This document shows, piece after piece, positions 35,369-44,348 of a stretch of 64,000 nucleotides of DNA. The notes beneath the pieces are model-generated. The model saw only the letters and a list, made by a program, of their open reading frames with translations, was not told where the DNA came from and ran no database searches. The stretch spans positions 1 to 64,000 of the forward strand of contig JAFKER010000019.1 in the NCBI GenBank assembly GCA_017308595.1. The letters run 5' to 3'. How positions within the stretch are numbered: position 1 is the first letter of the stretch; the number at the start of each line of letters is the position of its first letter. Position numbers and translations under genes: made by a program. The stretch is from Afipia sp. Lineage in GTDB: Bacteria; Pseudomonadota; Alphaproteobacteria; Rhizobiales; Xanthobacteraceae.

Positions 35369-36613
35369 ATGTCGCAGCAAGGCCCGCTCGTTATTGTCTC
35401 AAATCGGGAAGGTCACGCTCTTGCAGGCGCCATCGCGCAGGTAAAGGCATTTCCGCTGCTGGATTCCGGTTGGTCGGAGGCGATCGATGCGTTGACAAGG
35501 TTGCGCCCCGCCGCGGTGATCGCAACCGATCTCGATGGCCAGACCGACATTCTGGCCAGCCTTGCGGACCGCGCGGCTCGCATCGATCCTTACGTCCCTT
35601 TGATTGCGCTCGATCCAGGCACAATGCTGCCGCGAAACGTTTTGCCTTTTACTCAAGCCGGACGCAATCCGGAACGTCTTGTCAGCCGTCTCAATGCCGC
35701 GCTGCGCGTGCGCGCGCTGCACGCGACCCTGCTCCGCCGCCTGTCCAATGACCGCCGCGCATCCACGCGGATGCCGACGAGCGATCCGCTCGACGACGCG
35801 ACGGTGCTGCTGCTCGGTCGCGGCAGTTCTTATCCCGCGCTCTCGGTCGCGCTCGGCGAGCAGATGGGCGTGGTCGGTGCACTCAGCATCGAAGCCGCCG
35901 CGAAGCACCTCAACGCGCGCGATCTCGACGGCATCATTGTCGGCGACGGTTTCACACCGCGCGTCCTCGATGCCTTTCTCACTGTGCTGTCGGAAGACTC
36001 CCGCTTCCGCAATCTTCCTGTCGTGGTGCGAAGCCTGTCCGGGCTGCACGATGACTACGACCTTCCAAATCTGGAGGTCGCCGATGCCGAACCGCAAATG
36101 CTCGCCGCACACGCCGTTCCGCTGATCCGGCAGCAAGCGTTTGAGTCCCGCATCAACCGCGCGCTCAAGTCCATCGACGTCGGTGGCCTGCTCGATCCGC
36201 GCACCGGCCTGTTGACCGAAGACGCCTTCAAGCGGGATTTCGAGACCGCCGTGATCGAAACCCAGACACGCGGCGCGGGGTTATCGCTCGCGCGCATCAC
36301 GTTCACGCAAGGATCGATCTCCGAACGAATGCGGCTCGATGCGGCGCGCATTCTCAGCCGCCTGATGCGGCGAATGGATTTCGCGACGCTCGGCGAAGAC
36401 GGCTCCATTCTCATGGTTTTCGCGGAAGCCGACCTGCGCAACGCCCACGCTATCGCGCGGCGGCTCACCAGCGTGCTGAAACACACCATGCACAGCACCA
36501 AGCGAGATCAGCGGCTCGATCCGCAGGTTGCCGTTGCGGCATTGATGCCGGGCGACACGGCGGCGACGATCCTCGGACGGCTTCATGCCGAAGGGCAGCG
36601 CGTCGCGTCGTAA
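35369..36613 (+). CDS. GGDEF-like protein with degenerate active site
   Basis: The 414-residue protein has an N-terminal region (about 1-130) and a middle region resembling two inactive receiver-like folds, and a C-terminal GGDEF-type domain introduced by L-D-P-R-T-G-L-L-T-E-D-A-F near residue 284. At the signature position it reads T-L-G-E-D-G-S-I-L-M-V-F in place of R-x-G-G-D-E-F, so cyclase activity is not expected. A regulatory or GTP-sensing role is possible. ATG at 35369 (M-S-Q-Q-G-P) was chosen over an upstream in-frame start. Confidence 0.72.
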   Translation: MSQQGPLVIVSNREGHALAGAIAQVKAFPLLDSGWSEAIDALTRLRPAAVIATDLDGQTDILASLADRAARIDPYVPLIALDPGTMLPRNVLPFTQAGRNPERLVSRLNAALRVRALHATLLRRLSNDRRASTRMPTSDPLDDATVLLLGRGSSYPALSVALGEQMGVVGALSIEAAAKHLNARDLDGIIVGDGFTPRVLDAFLTVLSEDSRFRNLPVVVRSLSGLHDDYDLPNLEVADAEPQMLAAHAVPLIRQQAFESRINRALKSIDVGGLLDPRTGLLTEDAFKRDFETAVIETQTRGAGLSLARITFTQGSISERMRLDAARILSRLMRRMDFATLGEDGSILMVFAEADLRNAHAIARRLTSVLKHTMHSTKRDQRLDPQVAVAALMPGDTAATILGRLHAEGQRVAS

Positions 36614-36689
36614 GCTGCGCCGCCCCCCCTCCCGGAACAATCAGGCCAGATTCGCATTGGTGAGCCTCCTATCCAATTGGAGACTTACC

Positions 36690-37079
36690 ATGAAGAAAAT
36701 TGCGCTGATTGCCGCGTCGCTCGCCGTTCTCACCTCTCCTGCTCTGGCCCAGACGACGGGAACCGCTCCCGCTGAAGCAAAGTTCTCGACCGTCGCCAAG
36801 GACGAGATGTTCTCCTCGAAACTTAAGGGGCTGAACGTCTACAACCAGAAGGACGAAAAGGTCGGCGAAATCGCTGATCTCGCCATCGGGAAGGGTGAGC
36901 AGGTTCAGGCCATGATCCTGTCGGTGGGCGGGTTCCTCGGCGTTGGCGAGCACTATGTCGCCGTGTCGCCTGCGTCCGTCCGCGTCAGCTACAATAAGGA
37001 CAAGGACACGTGGTCCGCGACGATGAACACCACCAAGGAGGCGCTGAAGGCCGCGCCTGAGTTCAAATATCCAAAGTAA
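36690..37079 (+). CDS. PRC-barrel domain periplasmic protein
   Basis: This 129-residue protein has a clear export signal (M-K-K-I-A-L-I-A-A-S-L-A, cut near A-L-A-Q) and a PRC-barrel domain: L-K-G-L-N-V-Y-N-Q-K-D-E-K-V-G-E-I-A-D-L near residue 45, then V-G-G-F-L-G-V-G-E-H-Y-V-A-V. ATG at 36690 follows TTGGAGA. Such exported PRC-barrel proteins are frequent in rhizobia; their role is unknown. Confidence 0.85.
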   Translation: MKKIALIAASLAVLTSPALAQTTGTAPAEAKFSTVAKDEMFSSKLKGLNVYNQKDEKVGEIADLAIGKGEQVQAMILSVGGFLGVGEHYVAVSPASVRVSYNKDKDTWSATMNTTKEALKAAPEFKYPK

Positions 37080-37092
37080 GAAGATCTGTGTC

Positions 37093-37121
37093 GGAGACCG
37101 CAGCATGCGACTGCGGTCTCC
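37093..37121. terminator. Bidirectional hairpin between PRC-barrel gene and mfd
   Basis: Perfect 11-bp arms GGAGACCGCAG / CTGCGGTCTCC surround a 7-base loop in the 48-bp gap between two convergent genes. No T-run follows on either strand, so it may work as a weak or factor-assisted terminator. Confidence 0.6.
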
Positions 37122-37127
37122 CGCAAA

Positions 37128-40100
37128 TCAAGCCGCCTTCTTCCCCTCCGCCAGATTAGCGAGATCGCGCAGGATCGTCGTCGTACCTTCGACGCGCTCC
37201 TCGGCCGTCTCCCACTCCTGGAAGAACACCACTTTCATATCCGGGCGCACCTTCGCGGCCTGCCCGTGGCTGCGGATGAAGAACACCAGCTTGTCAGGAT
37301 GCGCGAATGAATTGTCGCGGAAAGTGATAACCGCACCCTTCGGCCCGGCATCGACCTTCTCGATATTGGCACGGCGGCAATAGGCCTTGATCGCCGCGAT
37401 CTTGAACAGCCAGCGCACCTCGTCCGGCAGCGGGCCGAAGCGGTCGCGCAATTCGGCGCCGAAATTCTCGATCTCGTCGTCAGTGTCCAGATCGGCCAGG
37501 CGGCGATACAGCGACAATCGGATCGACAGATCAGGCACGTAGTCTTCCGGAATAAGCACCGGCATGCCGAGCGTGATCTGCGGCGACCAGCGATCCGCCA
37601 CAGGCTCCGAAATGCCGGCCTTGAGGCTGGTGATCGCCTCTTCCAGCATGGATTGATACAACTCGAAGCCGACTTCCTTGATGTGGCCGGACTGTTCCTC
37701 ACCGAGCAGATTGCCTGCACCGCGAATGTCGAGGTCGTGCGACGCAAGCTGGAAGCCTGCCCCGAGGTTTTCCAGCGACTGCAGCACCTTCAGGCGGCGC
37801 TCCGCCTGCGCGGTGATCTTGTGCGTGGACGGCAGCGTGAACAACGCATAGGCGCGCAGCTTCGAGCGCCCGACGCGTCCGCGCAGCTGATAGAGCTGCG
37901 CGAGGCCGAACATATCGGCCCGATGCACGATCAACGTGTTCGCGGACGGAATATCGAGACCGGATTCGACGATAGTGGTCGAGAGCAGCACGTCATACTT
38001 GCCATCGTAGAACGCGGACATGATGTCCTCGATCACGGTCGGCGGCATCTGGCCGTGCGCGACCGCCACCTTCATCTCCGGCACATGCTTGTCGAGGAAC
38101 TCCTTCACCTCGGCGAGATATTCGATGCGCGGCACCACATAGAACGCCTGACCGCCGCGATAGCGCTCGCGCAGCAGCGCCTCGCGGATCATCAGCGGAT
38201 CATGCGGCGCGACGAAGGTGCGGACAGCAAGACGATCGACCGGCGGCGACGCGATGATCGACAGTTCGCGAACGCCCGTCAGCGCCAGTTGCAGCGTGCG
38301 CGGGATCGGCGTCGCGGAGAGCGTCAGCACATGGATTTCCGCGCGGAGCTGCTTCAGCCGCTCCTTGTGAGAAACGCCGAAGTGCTGCTCTTCGTCCACG
38401 ATCAGCAGACCGAGGTCCTTGAACTTGATGCTCTTGCCGAGCAGCGCATGGGTGCCGACGATGATGTCGATCTGGCCGTCCGCGAGGTCCTTCTTGACCT
38501 GCGTCATCTGTTTGGGTGCGACGAGACGCGAGGCCTGCGCGACGTTGACCGGAAATCCCTTGAACCGCTCGGTGAAGGTCTTGGTGTGCTGCCGTGCCAG
38601 CAGCGTGGTCGGCACCACGACCGCGACCTGCTTGCCGTCCATGGCCGCTGCAAAGGCCGCGCGCAGCGCCACCTCCGTCTTGCCGAATCCGACGTCGCCG
38701 CAGATCAGGCGATCCATCGGCTTGCCGGCATCGAGATCGTGCAACGTCGATGTGATAGCGCCAAGCTGATCCTCGGTTTCCTCATAAGGGAACCGCGCGC
38801 AGAACTCGTCATACGTGCCCTGATGGATCGGGAATTTCGGCGCTTCGTGGATATGCCGCTCGGCCGCGATCTTGATCAGCTCGCCCGCGATCTCGCGGAT
38901 GCGGTTCTTGAGCTTGGCCTTGCGCGCCTGCCATCCGCCGCCGCCCAGCTTGTCCAGTTCGACATTGGTCTGGTCGGAGCCGTAGCGCGAGAGCAGTTCG
39001 ATGTTCTCGACCGGCAGAAACAGCTTCGTGTCGTTGGCGTAGTGCAGTTCGAGACAGTCATGGGGCGCGCCGCCGACCTGCAGCGTCTGCAGACCAACGA
39101 ACCGGCCGATGCCGTGCTCGACATGAACGACAATGTCGCCGGTCGACAGGCTGGTGACTTCCGAAATGAAGTTCTCCAGCTTGCGGCTGGCCTTGCGCGG
39201 ACGCACCAGACGATCACCGAGAATATCCTGCTCGGTGATGACGGCAATGGCGTCGGTCTCGAAGCCGGATTCGAGGCCGACAACCGCCAGCATGGTCTCG
39301 TTGCGCGGCGTCGCCTGCACCGCGCGCCATGAATTGACGCTGGTGGTGTTGAGCAGCTTGTGGTCCTTCAGCATCGACGCCATGCGGTCGCGCGAGCCTT
39401 CAGACCACAGCGCCACAACCACCTTTTTGCGCGCGCTCTGCAGGCCGTTGATATGCGCCACCACGCTCTCGAACACGTTGACCTTGGCGTCTCCGCGCTC
39501 GGGTGCGAAGTCGCGGCCCTGCCGCGCGTCGATGTCGATCACGCCCTCGCCTTCGGGCAGCGCAAACGGTGTCAGCCGCGCCAGCGAACTGTCCGCCAGA
39601 AGCTGTGTCCATTCGGGTTCGGTCAGATACAGCCGGTCCGGCGGCAACGGCTTGTAGATCGCGCCGCCGCTGGGGCTGTCCATCACCTCGCGCCGGGCCT
39701 CGTAGTAGTCGTTGATCTGCGTGAAGCGTTCGCGGGCGGCGTCCTCGGCCAGCGGTTCCATCACGACCGGCGCTGCGCCGAGATAATCGAACAGCGTATC
39801 CATCCGCTCCTGAAACAGCGGCAGCCAGTGCTCCATGCCGGGATGCCGCCGGCCTTCGCTCACCGCCTCATAGAGCATGTCGTCGCGGTCCGGCGCGCCG
39901 AACTGCGCCATGTAACCCATCCGGAAGCGCTTGATGGTTTCCGTCACAAGCTGGAATTCGGACACCGGCACGAGATCCAGCCCGCGCATGTCATGCAGCG
40001 TGCGCTGTGATTCCGCATCGAACGTGCGGATCGATTCCAGCGTGTCACCGAAGAAGTCAAAGCGGACCGGCTGGTCGAGACCCGCCGGGAACAGATCAAG

Positions 40101-40667
40101 GATGCCGCCGCGCACTGCATATTCGCCCGGCTCGCGCACCGTCGAGGTGCGGTTGTAGCCGTTGTGCTCGAGCCATGCGGCGATGTTGTCCATCGCAAGC
40201 CGATGCCCCGGCGCAACTGACAGTGCCTGCGCCGCGACCACCTCACGCGCGGGCACGCGCTGGACCATGGCATTGACGGTGGTCAGAACGATCAAAGGTT
40301 TCTCGCTGCCCTGCAGGCGCGAGAGTTTCGCCAGCGTGGTCAGCCGCTGGGCGAGGATACCGCCATGGGGCGACACACGATCATAGGGCTGGCAGTCCCA
40401 TGCGGGAAACTGCATCACCGGCAGATCAGGGGCGAAGAATTCAAGCGCGCGCGCCAGCTGCGCCATGCGCGGACCATCGCGGCAGACCACGGCGAGACTG
40501 ATCGCAGGCGGATTCGGCTTGGCTGCGACCGCGCGCGCCATGTCCGACACGACCAGTGCCTCCGCGCCGTCGGCAACATTGGCAAGCGTCAGCACATGGC
40601 CGGGACGCAGCGCCTGCGCAGGAGATTTGACACCAGATTTGACACCGGATTTGGCAGGCGACTTCAT
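37128..40667 (-). CDS. mfd: Transcription-repair coupling factor Mfd
   Basis: This 1179-residue helicase-like translocase removes RNA polymerase stalled at DNA damage and recruits UvrA. It has the N-terminal UvrB-like domain, a CarD-like RNA-polymerase-interacting domain (V-H-V-E-H-G-I-G-R-F), a RecG-type motor with Walker A G-D-V-G-F-G-K-T-E-V-A-L and V-D-E-E-Q-H-F-G, and a C-terminal TRCF domain. Length is normal. Its ATG overlaps the sdhE stop as ATGA. Confidence 0.97.
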   Translation of the reverse strand: MKSPAKSGVKSGVKSPAQALRPGHVLTLANVADGAEALVVSDMARAVAAKPNPPAISLAVVCRDGPRMAQLARALEFFAPDLPVMQFPAWDCQPYDRVSPHGGILAQRLTTLAKLSRLQGSEKPLIVLTTVNAMVQRVPAREVVAAQALSVAPGHRLAMDNIAAWLEHNGYNRTSTVREPGEYAVRGGILDLFPAGLDQPVRFDFFGDTLESIRTFDAESQRTLHDMRGLDLVPVSEFQLVTETIKRFRMGYMAQFGAPDRDDMLYEAVSEGRRHPGMEHWLPLFQERMDTLFDYLGAAPVVMEPLAEDAARERFTQINDYYEARREVMDSPSGGAIYKPLPPDRLYLTEPEWTQLLADSSLARLTPFALPEGEGVIDIDARQGRDFAPERGDAKVNVFESVVAHINGLQSARKKVVVALWSEGSRDRMASMLKDHKLLNTTSVNSWRAVQATPRNETMLAVVGLESGFETDAIAVITEQDILGDRLVRPRKASRKLENFISEVTSLSTGDIVVHVEHGIGRFVGLQTLQVGGAPHDCLELHYANDTKLFLPVENIELLSRYGSDQTNVELDKLGGGGWQARKAKLKNRIREIAGELIKIAAERHIHEAPKFPIHQGTYDEFCARFPYEETEDQLGAITSTLHDLDAGKPMDRLICGDVGFGKTEVALRAAFAAAMDGKQVAVVVPTTLLARQHTKTFTERFKGFPVNVAQASRLVAPKQMTQVKKDLADGQIDIIVGTHALLGKSIKFKDLGLLIVDEEQHFGVSHKERLKQLRAEIHVLTLSATPIPRTLQLALTGVRELSIIASPPVDRLAVRTFVAPHDPLMIREALLRERYRGGQAFYVVPRIEYLAEVKEFLDKHVPEMKVAVAHGQMPPTVIEDIMSAFYDGKYDVLLSTTIVESGLDIPSANTLIVHRADMFGLAQLYQLRGRVGRSKLRAYALFTLPSTHKITAQAERRLKVLQSLENLGAGFQLASHDLDIRGAGNLLGEEQSGHIKEVGFELYQSMLEEAITSLKAGISEPVADRWSPQITLGMPVLIPEDYVPDLSIRLSLYRRLADLDTDDEIENFGAELRDRFGPLPDEVRWLFKIAAIKAYCRRANIEKVDAGPKGAVITFRDNSFAHPDKLVFFIRSHGQAAKVRPDMKVVFFQEWETAEERVEGTTTILRDLANLAEGKKAA

Positions 40668-40954
40668 CGGCGATGCGCCTCATCGACGTAACGCTGGATG
40701 CGCGTGTAGATGCCGGTCACATGCTCGGCGGCGAGCGGCGCGCCGCCGCTGAAGGCGGCGTAGAGATCGGGGTCCGGTACTTCGAGCAGGTTTTCGAGTT
40801 CGGCCACGTCCTGATCCGACAAATCGCCGATGTGCACATCGGCAAAGCCGCCGAGGATCAGATCCATCTCCCGCGTACCCCGGTGCCAGCAGCGGAACAG
40901 CAGGCGCTTGCGCCGATCATCAAGGCCCGCGCTCGATCGTGTTGTTCCCGTCAT
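40664..40954 (-). CDS. sdhE: FAD assembly factor SdhE
   Basis: SdhE helps attach FAD covalently to succinate dehydrogenase SdhA. The 96-residue protein has the defining R-G-T-R-E-M-D (RGxxE) at about residues 25-31, after R-K-R-L-L-F-R-C-W-H, and E-N-L-L-E-V-P-D-P-D-L later. ATG at 40954 (M-T-G-T-T-R) gives the normal length. It is translationally coupled to mfd, an order common in this bacterial group. Confidence 0.92.
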   Translation of the reverse strand: MTGTTRSSAGLDDRRKRLLFRCWHRGTREMDLILGGFADVHIGDLSDQDVAELENLLEVPDPDLYAAFSGGAPLAAEHVTGIYTRIQRYVDEAHRR

Positions 40955-40987
40955 GTCCGCCACCTTCTCCAACGCAAAAAGCCCGGA

Positions 40988-41063
40988 CCAGTGGCCCAAT
41001 TCCAACATTCGCACCCCGGTTCAGCCGGCATGTATGCGAATGTTGGAATTAAAGGGCCACTGG
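40988..41063. repeat. Long imperfect inverted repeat 1
   Basis: The 26-base left arm (40988-41013) and 29-base right arm (41035-41063) are complementary except for a 3-base AAA insertion in the right arm. The loop is 21 bases. It lies in the divergent sdhE/recG gap, beginning just upstream of sdhE. Confidence 0.85.
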
Positions 41064-41076
41064 CAAATATAATACT

Positions 41077-41153
41077 CGAATGGATTTTGAACTGGACATT
41101 CGCGTTACATGTCCGCGGTCGCAAGATCGCGAATGTCCAGTTCAATCCATTCG
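41077..41153. repeat. Long imperfect inverted repeat 2
   Basis: The 28-base left arm (41077-41104) and 26-base right arm (41128-41153) are complementary except for two extra T in the left arm. The loop is 23 bases. The arm ends next to the loop share GCGAATGT with inverted repeat 1, 13 bp away, so the two look related in plan but not in the outer arms. Confidence 0.85.
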
Positions 41154-41224
41154 CCGGGGAGGCTGATATAGCTGCCGAAAATGGGGCTGTCAGTAGTTTC
41201 CTTATCGCCGCAGTTATACCCGAA

Positions 41225-41320
41225 CGTCATGGCCGGGCTTGTCCCGGCCATCCACGTCTTCGTATAGATCAAGCAGAGAAAAGACGTGGATACCCGGCAT
41301 AAAGCCGGGCATGACGACGC
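41225..41320. repeat. Compound palindromic element upstream of recG
   Basis: This element has ATGGCCGGG/CCCGGCCAT and CCCGGC/GCCGGG hairpins flanking a CCACGTCTT/AAGACGTGG stem. It matches another high-copy intergenic palindrome of Bradyrhizobium-like genomes. It ends about 20 bp before recG. Confidence 0.75.
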
Positions 41321-41341
41321 GAAATAGCTTTGGATATATCG

Positions 41342-43453
41342 ATGCCTCGTCCCGACATTCTCAATCCGCTCTTTACATCCGTCACCAGCCTCTCCGGCGT
41401 GGGACCGAAGCAGGACAAGCTGTTTCGCTATCTGCTGGATCGCAGCGAGACGCCGCGGCTGGTCGATCTGCTGCTGCATCTGCCGACCAATGTGATCGAC
41501 CGGCGCACGCGCCCGACCATCGCCGAAGCCGTCCCCGGCACCGTGGTGACGCTGCAGGTCACCATCGACCGCCATCGCCCCGCGCCTCCCGGCCGCTCCC
41601 GCGCGCCGCATCTGGTCTATGCCAGCGATGAGACCGGCGATGTGATCCTGACCTACTTCCGCGCAAAGCCCGACTACATCGAAAAACTGCTGCCGAAAGG
41701 CGAGACGCGTTTCGTCTCCGGCACGGCGCAGATGTTCGACGGCACCTTGCAGATCGTGCATCCCGACCGCGTGGTGGACGAGGCAGGCCTCGCCAAGCTG
41801 CCGCAGATCGATACGGTTTATCCGCTGACCGAAGGCCTTGCCATCGGCTCGATCCGCCGCGCCATGGCGCAGGCCTTGCAAAAGCTGCCGAACCTGCCGG
41901 AATGGATCAGCCCCGAAGTAATGCGCCGCTGCTCGTTCCCGTCCATCGCAGAAGCATTGCATCGGGTGCACGAGCCGCAGGAACTGACTGACATTCTGCC
42001 GCAGAATCCGTTCTGGTCGCGCCTCGCCTTCGACGAACTGCTCGCGGGGCAACTGGCGCTCGCGCTGGTGCGCGCGCAACTCCGCCGTCCCGCCGGTGTC
42101 CGCAATGCCGGTGACGGGCATCTGCGCCACAAGATCATCGATGCGCTGCCCTACGCCCTGACCAACTCACAGCAGGAAGCAGCCAAGGCCATCGCCAGCG
42201 ATCTCAACGAACCGGTGCGGATGCTGCGGCTCCTGCAGGGCGATGTCGGCTCAGGCAAGACGGTGGTGGCGCTGCTCGCCGCCGCCGCCGTGGCGGAAAC
42301 CGGCAAGCAATCCGCGCTGATGGCGCCGACGGAAATTCTCGCGCGCCAGCACATCAAGACCATCGCGCCGCTCGCCGAGCGCGCTGGAATGAATGTCGCC
42401 ATTCTTACCGGACGCGAGAAAGGCAAGGAACGCCGCGAGATCATCGCCGGACTCGCAAATGGCGAGATCGATCTTCTGGTCGGCACCCACGCGCTGATCC
42501 AGGACGATGTGATCTTCAAGGACCTGGCGCTGGCCATTGTCGATGAGCAACATCGCTTCGGCGTACGCGAACGGCTTGCACTGACGGAGAAAGGCGATGC
42601 GGTCGATGTGCTGGTGCTCAGCGCGACACCGATCCCGCGCACGCTCGTTCTCACCTACTTCGGCGACATGGACATCTCCGAACTGCGCGAAAAACCGGCA
42701 GGCCGCCAGCCTATCGACACACGGGCTGTCCCGAAAAGCCGGATCAAGGACATCGTGGACGGGCTGGACCGCGCACTCGATGCGGGCAAGCGCGCCTACT
42801 GGATCTGCCCGCTGGTGGAGGAAACCGAATCCGAGGACCATGCGCATCTCACCAACGCCACCAAGCGCTTCGAGACGCTGCAAAAGCGCTTCGGGGACCG
42901 CGTCGGACTCGTTCACGGCCAGATGAAAGGTGCGGAAAAAGATCGCGTGATGGCGCAGTTCGCCGCCGGAGAAATCCAGCTCCTGGTCGCAACCACTGTG
43001 GTTGAAGTCGGGGTAGACGTCCCGCAAGCCACCATCATGGTGATCGAGAATGCGGAGCGCTTCGGCCTCGCGCAGCTCCATCAGTTGCGCGGCCGTATCG
43101 GACGCGGCTCGGAGGCCTCGACCTGCATTTTGCTCTATCACGAGCCACTCTCGGAAATGTCTACCGCGCGCTTGAAAGTGATCCGCGAAACGACCGATGG
43201 CTTCCGCATCGCGGAGGAAGACCTCCGCCTGCGCGGCGAAGGCGAAGTGCTCGGCACCCGCCAGAGCGGCCTGCCCGGCTATCGCATCGCGCGGCCCGAA
43301 GTCCATGCACAACTGATCGCGCAGGCCCGCGACGAGGCGGTGCGGATCATGCAGGACAATCCGAAACTCAAGGGCGAGCGCGGCGAAGCACTGCGCTGCC
43401 TGCTCTATCTCTATGAGCGCGACGAAGCTCTGCCGCTGATCGGTGCAGGTTAG
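41342..43453 (+). CDS. recG: ATP-dependent DNA helicase RecG
   Basis: RecG reverses stalled replication forks and processes branched DNA. The 703-residue protein has the N-terminal wedge (OB-fold) domain, a helicase core with Walker A G-D-V-G-S-G-K-T-V-V-A-L and V-D-E-Q-H-R-F-G, S-A-T-P-I-P-R-T-L, and Q-L-R-G-R-I-G-R-G in motif VI. ATG at 41342 is used; a TTG four codons upstream is possible. It is divergent from sdhE-mfd. Confidence 0.95.
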   Translation: MPRPDILNPLFTSVTSLSGVGPKQDKLFRYLLDRSETPRLVDLLLHLPTNVIDRRTRPTIAEAVPGTVVTLQVTIDRHRPAPPGRSRAPHLVYASDETGDVILTYFRAKPDYIEKLLPKGETRFVSGTAQMFDGTLQIVHPDRVVDEAGLAKLPQIDTVYPLTEGLAIGSIRRAMAQALQKLPNLPEWISPEVMRRCSFPSIAEALHRVHEPQELTDILPQNPFWSRLAFDELLAGQLALALVRAQLRRPAGVRNAGDGHLRHKIIDALPYALTNSQQEAAKAIASDLNEPVRMLRLLQGDVGSGKTVVALLAAAAVAETGKQSALMAPTEILARQHIKTIAPLAERAGMNVAILTGREKGKERREIIAGLANGEIDLLVGTHALIQDDVIFKDLALAIVDEQHRFGVRERLALTEKGDAVDVLVLSATPIPRTLVLTYFGDMDISELREKPAGRQPIDTRAVPKSRIKDIVDGLDRALDAGKRAYWICPLVEETESEDHAHLTNATKRFETLQKRFGDRVGLVHGQMKGAEKDRVMAQFAAGEIQLLVATTVVEVGVDVPQATIMVIENAERFGLAQLHQLRGRIGRGSEASTCILLYHEPLSEMSTARLKVIRETTDGFRIAEEDLRLRGEGEVLGTRQSGLPGYRIARPEVHAQLIAQARDEAVRIMQDNPKLKGERGEALRCLLYLYERDEALPLIGAG

Positions 43454-44226
43454 TCCACTTTCGCGGGATCGGGCGCCTGCGGAGCAGCCGTCGCCGCGCG
43501 CTTGGCGTTGGCCATCTCAGCCAGCGCGTTGACCTTCTTCTGCGCATCGCTGCCCGGCTGCACCACGCCCGCCGACATGATGAGGGTCGCGGCAGCATCG
43601 GTGCTCATGTCGACCTCAATGAGCTTCGATTTCGGAACGTAGAAGAAGAATCCGGTGGTGGGGTTCGGCGCACATGGCAGGAACACCGAGATGAATTCCT
43701 CGTCCTGCGGAAGCTTGGTCGAAATCTCCACGCTTGGCGGCTGCGAAATCAGCACAATCGACCACATGCCCGGTGATGGAAACTCCACCAGACCGACTTT
43801 GCGGAAGCTTGAGCCATTGGCGGAGAACAGCGTTTCGAACACCTGCTTGAGCCCGCGATAGATCGCGCGCACCACTGGCATACGGCCGAGCAGGTTTTCG
43901 CCGAAATCGACCAGCGTCCGGCCGATCAGGTTCGCCGCGAGAAACCCGAGCATGGTCAGCGCAAAAAATGCGACGATCAGGCCGTAACCCGGCAAACCGA
44001 ACGGCAAATAGGTTTCCGGACGATAGGCAATCGGCACGAACGGCCGCACGATCCCGTCGACCCAGGTCACGAACCACCAGATCAGATAGATCGTGATAGC
44101 AATTGGGCCCGCAATAATAAGACCGGTCAGGAAGTAGCGCCGCAGCCGTGCCATCGCCCCACGCGGCGCGTCCGGCGGCACGGGCGGAAGGCCTCCAGGC
44201 ATCGTGTTAGGCGTCGTCTCATTCAT
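43450..44226 (-). CDS. DUF502 family membrane protein
   Basis: This 258-residue protein has two membrane segments (about 30-52 and 80-103), then a soluble domain with L-L-G-R-M-P-V-V-R-A-I-Y-R-G-L-K-Q-V-F-E-T near residue 132 and P-C-A-P-N-P-T-T-G-F-F near 190. These are DUF502 hallmarks. The function is unknown; the family may act in membrane trafficking or stress. Its stop overlaps that of recG by four bases. Confidence 0.9.
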   Translation of the reverse strand: MNETTPNTMPGGLPPVPPDAPRGAMARLRRYFLTGLIIAGPIAITIYLIWWFVTWVDGIVRPFVPIAYRPETYLPFGLPGYGLIVAFFALTMLGFLAANLIGRTLVDFGENLLGRMPVVRAIYRGLKQVFETLFSANGSSFRKVGLVEFPSPGMWSIVLISQPPSVEISTKLPQDEEFISVFLPCAPNPTTGFFFYVPKSKLIEVDMSTDAAATLIMSAGVVQPGSDAQKKVNALAEMANAKRAATAAPQAPDPAKVD

Positions 44227-44348
44227 TGGCAGACCAAGTCTTCCTCAGGCGATGTGTTGGAACACCATCGCAAATCATTGCGACACCACTGTATCAGACT
44301 TTTCCGGGCGAGAACCGCCCGCACTGCGACCGTTTGTCTGCCCGTGCC

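Noticed and set aside
37653-39332. 559-codon plus-strand frame inside mfd
   Set aside because: It is the reverse of the Mfd reading frame with shadow-type composition, despite its length.
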